In this document: in pieces, positions 55,613 through 64,000 of the stretch
How positions within the stretch are numbered: the first letter of the stretch is position 1
Layout: every line of letters starts with the position of its first letter
The notes under the pieces: generated by a model
What the model was told of the DNA's origin: nothing
What the model saw: only the letters and a program-made list of their open reading frames with translations
Database searches by the model: none
Assembly: GCA_907164885.2 (NCBI GenBank)
Contig: OU015490.1
Span: 96,087,604-96,151,603, forward strand
DNA length: 64,000 nt
Direction of reading: 5' to 3'
DNA from: Dolomedes plantarius
Lineage: Eukaryota > Arthropoda > Arachnida > Araneae > Dolomedidae
Position numbers and translations under genes: made by a program

Positions 55613-55754
55613 GGCGACCCCTATAGATAGTTTTTGCTATTAACAACCCTTCTTTTTTTATGCCGAACTTTCGTGAAATAATAATTTTTTGATTGCCAAT
55701 TCCCCCTTTTTCCCAAACAAAAGCCCCCCTATATTTTAGTTTTACGCTTTTTCC

Positions 55755-56086
<332 letters not shown>

Positions 56087-56088
<2 letters not shown>

Positions 56089-56117
56089 CCAAGTGGGAGG
56101 AGGCCTCCCACTTGGCT
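56087..56117. repeat. 14-bp perfect GC-rich hairpin next to the TA tract
   Basis: AGCCAAGTGGGAGG (56087-56100), loop AGG, then CCTCCCACTTGGCT (56104-56117) and a short T run. It resembles a bacterial terminator in shape, but the context is eukaryotic. Confidence 0.8.
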
Positions 56118-56433
56118 TTTCTACCTGCTCACTTGTTGGTTCGCCCTGCTTTCAGTCATCGTCTGAATTTTAGGTGTAAATAGGGCGTAAATAGGGTGTT
56201 GAATATCCGACATTTGTGATTTAAATATACGCGCTATTGTTCGTGTAATTTTTCGTTACATCTTTTTTTTATATAGGAAATCTTTATCGTTTTATTATTA
56301 AACATTATGGTTGTAACTTGTGCGTCTAATTGCTTTCAATTTTCCCTTGTAAAAGAGAACGTTGCAGAGAGCTCCTACCTCTCTGCAAAGCGAACTAAAA
56401 ATTAAAGTGTTGAAAAGGAAAGCAGAACTAGTC

Positions 56434-56599
56434 GTTGAAGAAGTGGAAGAAGCGACGTCAAAGAACAAAAAGATGCAAGCCCTGCCAAAACGACAAGTGG
56501 TCTAAGATCACGAGATTCAGCTGTGAGATTTGCAAGAAATTTATATGTTTCGAACACACTAAACATATTTGCACACACTGCAGCGGTGCGACTCAATGA
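56434..56599 (+). pseudogene. piggyBac transposase C-terminal Cys-rich domain
   Basis: The frame ending at TGA 56597-56599 reads KKWKKRRQRTKRCKPCQNDK, then SCEICKKFICFEHTKHICTH and CSGATQ. The spacing C-x2-C-x12-C-x2-C-x4-C-x2-H-x4-C-x2-C is that of the zinc-binding tail of piggyBac transposases, preceded by a basic stretch. All metal-binding residues are intact, but an in-frame TAG lies shortly upstream and no DDE domain is present. An open reading ATG GTT GTA ACT at 56309 precedes it in another frame. Probably an internally deleted element. Confidence 0.65.
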
Positions 56600-56604
56600 C
56601 TTCA

Positions 56605-57300
56605 AAGTCTAATTTCTTCCTTTTTATATCTAAGTTTAAATTCTCTTTCTTTTATACTGTGTTTATACCTTTATATTACAAATGTAAAAAGTTCAGTAGG
56701 ACTATCCATAATTTTATTTATTTTATTTTCACCGCATTTCAACAATTATTTGGTAATTTTACATTGTTTTCATTATTTATATTTACGTTGTTTCTGTTTC
56801 TTTAAATAAAGGAATAATCTTGTAATTTAAATAACATTTGTTTAAATAAAGCGTACTTATTAACTCTTAACTAATTACAGTATCATTTCACTAATTAAAA
56901 TCTTAAAAATTTATAATTTACAATAAAGTATCTGGGAAATACAAGCAACCTTTCACGTTGGAATAGAGAGCGCGACTGCTGGAATGTTAAATTAGTGTAT
57001 TTTCGTTTTATTGGTATATATCAATGAATAATGGAAATATTGTAAAACTTTTACTTCAGAACACAGGTAAATGTCATAGTAGTATATATAAGGGAAATTA
57101 AAATATATAGTTTAATTGAGTGTAAGGATCTCTGGATTAAGCACGAAATTTTATAAAAAAAACATTATAAAAAATTTATAAAATTTTTTTAAACATTTAT
57201 AAAAAATCATCTGTATTTTAAAATGCTATGAAATTTTTAGCAAAGTTATATTTCTTTTCACAATTTTGTATTTCATTCGTACTAAAAATAGACGTATTTA
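56605..57300. other. AT-rich stretch, nothing recognised
   Basis: AATAAA signals near 56806 and 56842 could belong to the piggyBac remnant. Otherwise empty. Confidence 0.4.
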
Positions 57301-57301
57301 T

Positions 57302-58099
<798 letters not shown>

Positions 58100-58103
58100 T
58101 TAA

Positions 58104-58692
58104 TCGGTACTGTATATTTTTGTAAAAACGTGGTCCGTACGTAAGGAGATATTTTAAAAAGGGAAGAATATTTTTTTTTTCTTTGCGATAGTGCTAATTT
58201 TATTTTTCCTAGAAATGCAATTCCTAAAATTTTTAGAAACGTAAATACATACTTTTAAGTGTAAAATCGTTATGCAGAATCGTGCATAAATCAGAATATC
58301 TTTCAATTGCTTTCAAACTTAAATGAAATTCAAGCGTTTATTGATAAAATGAGATTACTGAAATGAAAACTATTGTCAGCACCGCGTAATTTTAATCCAA
58401 ATGAGTTTTGCCAATCACATTGATGCAAATGTGCCGTTTGCCTCAGAATGTTCTGCTTTGCCAATAATTTTGTGAAAATTAATTATGAAACTAATTTGCG
58501 TAAACTTTACGCGAAAGTATTGGGAAGATTTGCCATGAAATATAATTGAGAGATATTCAGCGGTGTGGAACTGGTCTTTCAACCTCTAAATATTCTTAAA
58601 AAACAAAAACAATATATTATAAATAGTTAAAAGACAGTGTATGCCATTAAATAAAATCCTGAAACATAAAAAAGTGTTCTATCTTTTGATCA
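58104..58692. other. AT-rich stretch, nothing recognised
   Basis: No supported feature. Confidence 0.4.
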
Positions 58693-58696
58693 TTAA

Positions 58697-59114
58697 AGCT
58701 CCTGTGTACCAACCCTATTCGATCCGCTCACCTCAATGTTAAACTATGGAGAAAATATGCGGGATATTTACAGCTACATGAATTATGCAATCCACTAAAA
58801 ATGGTATTTTCAAATAGCTTGAACATTTATGCACATTGCAACAGGATTCATGTTAAAAATTTTGTCCACAATAGGAATTTGTAACCGTTTAGAACACACG
58901 TCACCGGATATTTTTACCAAATAATTTAAATTTAAAAATATTATTTGCATTTTTTTAAAGAAAAACTCCTAAAGGTGTAGAATTTCTTTCTTTATTACGG
59001 AGAACAATTTTTTTAAAAATATCTTCTAATCCAAGTCAGCAGTTCTTGGACACATTTTCTCCATAGATTAACACTGAGGTCAGCGAAACTAATAGTGTCA
59101 GCATACAAGAGCTG
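58697..59114. mobile_element. TTAA-flanked MITE, family I, copy C
   Basis: TTAA at 58693-58696, left end AGCTCCTGTGTACCAACCCT followed by ATTCGATCCGCTCACC. Right end (complement) CAGCTCTTGTATGCTGACAC with flank TAAA. 418 bp, the same size as copy A. Confidence 0.75.
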
Positions 59115-59200
59115 TAAAAGAAAAATATGCCAAAATGAAGAAAAATATGCCAAATAAAAAGATATTGCATAAGATTCTTAAATCAGCTTCTGAAATCAGT

Positions 59201-59389
59201 TTATTTTACAGAGATTATATTTAAAACTTCAGCTATTTCGTCCTTCCCTATAAGCAAATCCCTCTCAAAATGCCTCCCATTGGGAAACAAAAAAAGCATA
59301 TTGTTGGGTGAAATTACGCTTTCTTGCCTCATTGTTTGAAAAGTAATCACAAGAAAGGAAATAAGATAAGTGGAGAAGAGAAATTTCAC
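59201..59389 (-). CDS. small open frame with signal-peptide-like start, doubtful
   Basis: 62 residues starting MKFLFSTYLISFLVITFQTM. A short basic/hydrophobic start with a possible cleavage after FQT is followed by a mixed region with SPNNMLFLFPNGRHFERDLL. No cysteines, and no family that I recognise. AT-rich DNA often yields F/L-rich frames, so this may be chance. Confidence 0.15.
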   Translation of the reverse strand: MKFLFSTYLISFLVITFQTMRQESVISPNNMLFLFPNGRHFERDLLIGKDEIAEVLNIISVK

Positions 59390-59559
59390 CTAAGAATTCA
59401 TTTATTCATATGACTACATAAACATTTTTCAATGTTATTTTTTAAAGAAAATTTTGTAATCCATGGGATTTTTTTCATGGAATTAAGGGAAAAAGCGAAC
59501 ATTTTTCGCAACGTTACACGTTATTTCTTTTCCTAATGTTGCCAATATGTCATGATCTA

Positions 59560-60095
59560 CATAAAGGTTAATCGACAAAGGTTGGACACATTTCATATAT
59601 TCATATTACATGAAATAATTACAATACAAACAATTTCGCTGTGTAATGTACATAATTTAATAGAATTTTACCTTAATAACTTTCAATTTGAGCACCGTTG
59701 GTTTCTCTACCCATATGAAGTCGATAATCAATCTTTAATCAGGTGTTACGGAGCATGCCTGGCGTAACTATGGCAATTACATCAACAATTCTCTCCCGTA
59801 AATGTGTCGAGTCTCCTATCTTTACGCAGTAAACGTAAACCCAGATTTGTACTCCGCTAAAAACAACACACACTGAGCTTTCTCCCGAACGATCGACACT
59901 GACGGAAAGCCGAACAAAGACCTCTTCCACCTTGCATCGCTTCTACGCAACGTTCCATGTCGCGGTTGCGTACCAGCTACATTTAAAAATCTTCGAAATT
60001 TGCTAAGTTGTTTGAAAAAAATATTATTGTGTTTGCTCAATTTCTTTTAGAATTCTGAGCTTTTGAAATGTGTCCAACCTTTTTCGATGACCCTG
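59560..60095 (-). mobile_element. short Tc1/mariner-type element with transposase tail
   Basis: TA-flanked (59558-59559, 60096-60097). The right end (complement) CAGGGTCATCGAAAAAGGTT and left CATAAAGGTTAATCGACAAA share AAGGTTGGACACATTTCA. 536 bp, internally deleted. Confidence 0.75.
59660..59930 (-). pseudogene. transposase C-terminus (IS630/mariner DDE_3 type)
   Basis: Minus strand: DSTHLRERIVDVIAIVTPGM then LRNT, a stop, and IDYRLHMGRETNGAQIE. The LRxRI-x-T-P-x-ML-x-N-x-W and NGAxIE pattern is the usual C-terminal end of these transposases. The catalytic core is absent. The upstream frame (VEEVFVRLSVSVDRSGESSV) is not recognised. Confidence 0.6.
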
Positions 60096-60227
60096 TATAA
60101 TGCTCATGATTATTTCGTTCATAGAAATAACAATTGCAGGGTTCATTTGTTCTTAGAGGCATTGCTCATGTCTCTCGTAATGTTGGAATTGAGAGCACTG
60201 TGGTGCTACTGTTATCCCATTGACAAA

Positions 60228-60362
60228 TTTCAATTTCTTTTTCTCTACGGAGTAAAATTTTTTTTTAAATTCTTCGAATGTAGGTCAGCAATTTTTGGAC
60301 ATACTTTCTACATAGGTTTATGTTGTTGTGAGCGAATTCAATAGGGTTAGTACACAGCAGCC
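60228..60362. mobile_element. TTAA-flanked MITE, family I, copy D (right half)
   Basis: The right end (complement) GGCTGCTGTGTACTAACCCT abuts TTAA 60363-60366. Interior TAGGTCAGCAATTTTTGGAC matches AAGTCAGCAGTTCTTGGAC of copy C. The left half is missing. Confidence 0.7.
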
Positions 60363-60564
60363 TTAAGAAGAAATTAATGTTTAGCATATTAACTGAACTC
60401 TGAGAATACATTTTAGAAAAAAGAGCATGAATGAATTATTTGGAAAAGCAGTTGAATAGTACTAAAAAAAGTAAGACACGATGCAATGAATAAAGTTATA
60501 GAAAGCTGATGCTACACAGTAATTACACACAGATATTTTATCTCTTTGAACTGTTTATTTTAAA

Positions 60565-60880
60565 GCGTGTCCAGAGAAAGAGTCCCCGATTTCAAAATTA
60601 AAAATCTCGAAAACTAAGATATGTAGAAGAATACATCAAACGGTATTATTATCAGGAAAGCTGTAAGAATTTTATACACTAATTTTCGAAGTAGTTACAA
60701 AAGCTCCTAACAGATGGCGCCGTTCCTCGCAATAGAGCAGCAGGCATAGATTGGCGTCCATATTCGCCGGACCTGAGTCCTTGTGACTATTTTTGTGGGG
60801 CATATTAAAAGATACTGTCTACAGGAACCATCCCACCACGCTGGAAGAGCTTCCATCGTGCAGCTTCAGTATGGTTCGGA
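60565..60880 (+). pseudogene. mariner-like element fragment with transposase tail
   Basis: A terminus-like GTGTCCAGAGAAAGAGTCCC leads, after a deletion, to a frame reading WRPYSPDLSPCDYFLWGI-like residues (GVHIRRT shifted) and LKDTVYRNHPTTLEEL, with third-acidic-residue context SPDLSPCD. Only the C-terminal third is left, and it runs into the next Tc1 fragment. Confidence 0.55.
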
Positions 60881-60884
60881 TATA

Positions 60885-61899
60885 AAAACTAGCATCACCT
60901 AGAAATTGTATATCGTGTCTTACGTAGCCAAGTAACAGTCATGCGAATATGGAATCGTTCTATGCAGGAGGGAACGACTGGCCAACATGAGTGATTGCAA
61001 CCGCCTCATTCCACGGGAAGACAGGCATATTGTGCGCACGGTACTGGTGGAACGCAGTGCCACATCCGCAACCATAGATCAACGAATTGCAGCACAGTGG
61101 GCTGTCAGCTACTGTGTATTGCTTCGCTTACCTTAGACTTTAAACCACAGGCATTTGCGTTAGCAATAGTGCACTGAACAGAAGTGATGGAATTCCGAAT
61201 GGCATGACATTGTGTTTTCGGACGAATCACGCTACTGCCTGCAGCACCACGATGGTCGTATTAGAATTTGGAGACACCATGGAGATAAACGACTGAACTG
61301 TTGTGTTATGTCGTCATACTGGTGTGGAGTGGTATTGTATTCCACTCCCGCACTCCTCTAAAAACGCATTACTGGTACACTCACCTGCCAGCGCTATCTC
61401 TAAGGTCTATCTATATCTCTGAGGTTTAGCGTCCTATTCATCTTCCTTACCTTCAGGGCTTGCGGCGACGTTTCAACAGGACAATTGCAAGCATTGTTGA
61501 AGATTTCCTCTCACACCACCAGATTGCATTGTTACCCTGACCTGCCTGTTCTCTAGATCTATCGCTCATCGAACATGTCTGGTCAATGATATTGGACTTT
61601 AAAAGCCCAGCATGCCGCACCTGAGGGTACAACAGATGACATTTGGCTACGTATCGAGGCAGCATGGGCTGTCATTCCCCAACAGCACATCCAAAGCTTC
61701 TTTCGGTCAATGCTGCCGCGTATCGCACAGAATATTGACATTCGTGGAGGCAACACTCATTATTGATTTTTTCGTCTTCCCAATAGAGAAGGCTGTATTT
61801 CCAATCACTTATTATTGATACTATCTGTAATTTTTGGAGTATATTTGGCTTTGACATCTCTTGTGCTTCTTGGTGTTGCATTTTGGATGGCCAGCAGTG
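60885..61899 (+). mobile_element. Tc1-like element, 5' truncated
   Basis: The right end (complement) reads CACTGCTGGCCATCCAAAAT with GCAACACC, followed by TA (61900-61901). This is a familiar Tc1 terminus. No matching left end was found. Confidence 0.7.
60900..61765 (+). pseudogene. Tc1-like transposase remnant
   Basis: Fragments in order: VTVMRIWNRSMQEGTTGQ (helix-turn-helix), RLIPREDRHIVRTVLVERSA with TSATIDQR, ECHDIVFSDESRYCLQHHDG (first catalytic Asp) and RIRIWRHHGDKRLN, a much altered middle, and IWLRIEAAWAVIPQQHIQSF with RSMLPRIAQNIDIRGG at the end. The second Asp region is scrambled by indels. Many stops. Confidence 0.75.
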
Positions 61900-61902
61900 T
61901 AT

Positions 61903-62165
61903 ATCTAAGCCTCGTCAATTGTAACTACATATTTCCATTTTTCAGGCAAATAAATTTCATACAACAATTGCACAGCCTTACTCTGAGAAACATGTCTTCG
62001 TTTTCGGCGGTGAACATCACGTTTTTTTTCTATTATTAGCTTTAAGACGGATTTTATAATTTTGCTTACAGTTCCTAGAAAAATATTTAAAGATTTTGTG
62101 ATAGTTCTTTAGAGGGTTGGAACTTCTTTTAAAACATGAGATGCGAATTTAAATATAACAAGCGG
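61903..62165 (-). pseudogene. another Tc1/mariner-type transposase fragment
   Basis: Minus strand: KKRDVHRRKRRHVSQSKAVQ, LLYEIYLPEKWKYVVTIDEA, a pattern of helix-turn-helix linker followed by the first catalytic Asp (TIDEA). Upstream words SVSKIIKSVLK fit the recognition helix. It ends at the TA of the neighbouring Tc1. Confidence 0.5.
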
Positions 62166-62169
62166 CCAA

Positions 62170-64000
62170 TGTACCTTTGTTGGGTATACATATTTTTTAC
62201 ATTCTGCACAGTCAAATGTAAACTTTGATGTTTCTTTTCTTTTTCATTAATTAAGTAATTTAGTTTAAGTGTAGAAATATTAAAACCATGCTTTTCACAC
62301 CTATTTTAAGTAATCGAATTAAAGTATTTCTCTTCGGAAAGCGCAGATACATTGCCTTCGATGCATTGTTTATTTTCTAGCGACATTATGAAACAAAGAA
62401 TATTTTTAATGATGCAGACGATAATTAAACACTATTCCGAATTGATGCCAGCTAGATTTTAGCTTTCTTCATTTGAATTTAAATCATAGAGAAAGTCAAA
62501 AATCTTACAAAAATATGTGAACAATCTCTGTAATTTTACTAATGAAAATGGATGTTAAATATCCTTAATTAGAAAGGATATAATAACATATGAGTAAATG
62601 TGTTTAAGAAAATATATATTTATTTTACATTGCAATTGACATAGTGCATTAATGAGGAACCGGAGAGAAGAGCTTCTTATCCTCGGTATGGATAATTTTT
62701 AAGCTCTAATTTCGTTCTCAGGATTAAAAGAAAAGTGTTGCCATTGAAAGTTAAGAAAAAATAGGAAAAAAATCATATTTCTTTATTTTTAAAAATATTT
62801 TAATGGAAATATGATAATCTGCACTCATTTATAAAATTTGATGGAATTTTATTTTATACTCTAAATTACACAATATATTTTCGCTAATGTAATCTGGAAA
62901 ATATTATAACTAAATAATGCAACATTCGAAAATATATTGTTTATGGCATAATTATATACATATTTTGCAATAAATTTTTAACCCATTTGGCTGTTTTTAA
63001 CGTTTTAAATTTAAACGTGGAACGAAATTAATTTATTTTATTCTGAAATTTAAACGTATTTAACGTATAAATTTCAGACTTATATAAGAATAATCATTTT
63101 TGAGTAATTGCTTGGCCAAACCACGAAATAAACATTTTTCTCTCTTTCCTATTAATTTGAAGGCATATTCAGAGTTATTACCAATAAAAACAATTTAGTG
63201 AGAATATACTTTAGTTAAAGATAATAGGAAAATAGTTTTGAAGTCTGAGAGATACTAGAAGTAAATAAATTCACAATTATAATTTTTTTCTTATCAGAAC
63301 CAAAATTATTACACAAAATATTTCAATTTGGAGTAAAGTTCAATTCAAAGGGAAATTTCGTATTTATTGGTTGGACACTTCATAAATGAAAAACCTCAGT
63401 TCCACAATATCTCTCGGCTTATGTACACAGTTATATTGTCTAATTTTTAAGAAAATTATTCAAATTAATTTTAGTATAATGCAGCAAATTTCATAATATT
63501 TTTAATCAGTCATTAGGAATAAAGTTACATTTTACCGTATAATGTATTTTACTGTCTCCTTGTTATTATTACATTAATTTACTATTTTAATATGGCATTT
63601 GGGTAAACTCTCTTAGCACCAGAATGCAAATATTCCTGTAGCTTTTATTAAAGATAAATTTATTTCTAATGATAAATTTTTATCATTGAACAAACAATAA
63701 ATATCCCGAATTTAAATGAGATTAGAAAATCTTATATGTAAATTTATTTTCCGGTAAATGAAACGTTTAATTTTTATATTCTGACAGATCTACATGAGAT
63801 AAGAAATTGCTTAAATTATTGGGATTTCAAATCTCAAAGACCCATTTTTAAGAAAAATTCTGCGATGGATCTCTTTTTTGTTCCAGTAAGGGTCCATTAT
63901 ATAGGTAGAGAAATTAGATGTCAGAAAGAAAAAGTCACACTAATAAGTCAAACTCCTGAAACGGGAGGAAAAATCATAGTATTCCAAAAGAATATATTCC
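62170..64000. other. AT-rich stretch, nothing recognised
   Basis: About 1.8 kb without frames, terminal repeats or tandem units that I can support. Confidence 0.5.

Noticed and set aside
56087..56125. Hairpin plus T run as a rho-independent terminator
   Set aside because: No bacterial gene context. It lies beside a long eukaryotic microsatellite.

Overview
This is nuclear DNA of a eukaryote, most likely an arthropod. A spider or other arachnid is my best guess, from the resemblance of the LINE, SINE and Tc1/mariner remnants to families I know from spider genomes; nothing in the window proves it. The DNA is very AT-rich, full of (TA)n microsatellites, and has no operons, ribosome binding sites or long host open reading frames. 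I recognise no ordinary cellular gene. The only coding structure that looks spliced and unbroken is the 5' end of a piggyBac-transposase-like gene at the left edge. Almost everything else I can name is a transposable element, a relic of one, or a repeat derived from one.

Layout. 1-1313: a piggyBac element with a two-exon gene start, abutting two short MITEs at shared TTAA sites. 1424-2838: a Tc1-like element with three in-frame stops. 4027-9085: a 35-bp-TIR element, a TTAA-flanked element carrying a Helitron, a tRNA-SINE, a piggyBac MITE and two LINE 3' ends. 11360-16210: a SINE split by a MITE, a mariner split by a piggyBac at TTAA, and a nine-unit tandem array grown from the body of a SINE. 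17251-23840: a TTAA MITE, twin hairpins, and a 175-bp satellite carrying a young LTR retrotransposon that has gag but no pol. 28125-38258: hAT ends, nested MITEs, a mariner, a Tc1-like element and a LINE fragment with an RNase H domain. 39246-49000: repeats, mariner fragments and MITEs. 50098-52425: a hAT transposase relic split by a Tc1-like element with about 220-bp terminal repeats. 53248-64000: a long inverted repeat, very long (TA)n tracts, a piggyBac C-terminal fragment, more TTAA MITEs and mixed Tc1/mariner relics.

How the parts relate. Three layers can be read from nesting. Old mariner, hAT and SINE copies were invaded by piggyBac, Tc1 and MITE copies. The satellite array was later hit by the LTR element, whose two 436-bp LTRs differ at only a few positions. 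TTAA-targeting elements dominate, with at least six sequence types. Three piggyBac-type termini share a layout in which a short palindrome follows the terminal repeat. The SINEs and one LINE end in similar (AAC)n tails, which suggests the LINE supplies the enzyme that copies the SINEs. I found no convincing new defence, biosynthetic or regulatory system. The most unusual items are the SINE-derived higher-order repeat, the TTAA element families, the gag-only retrotransposon with one stop inside its reading frame, and the inverted repeat at 53248-53912.
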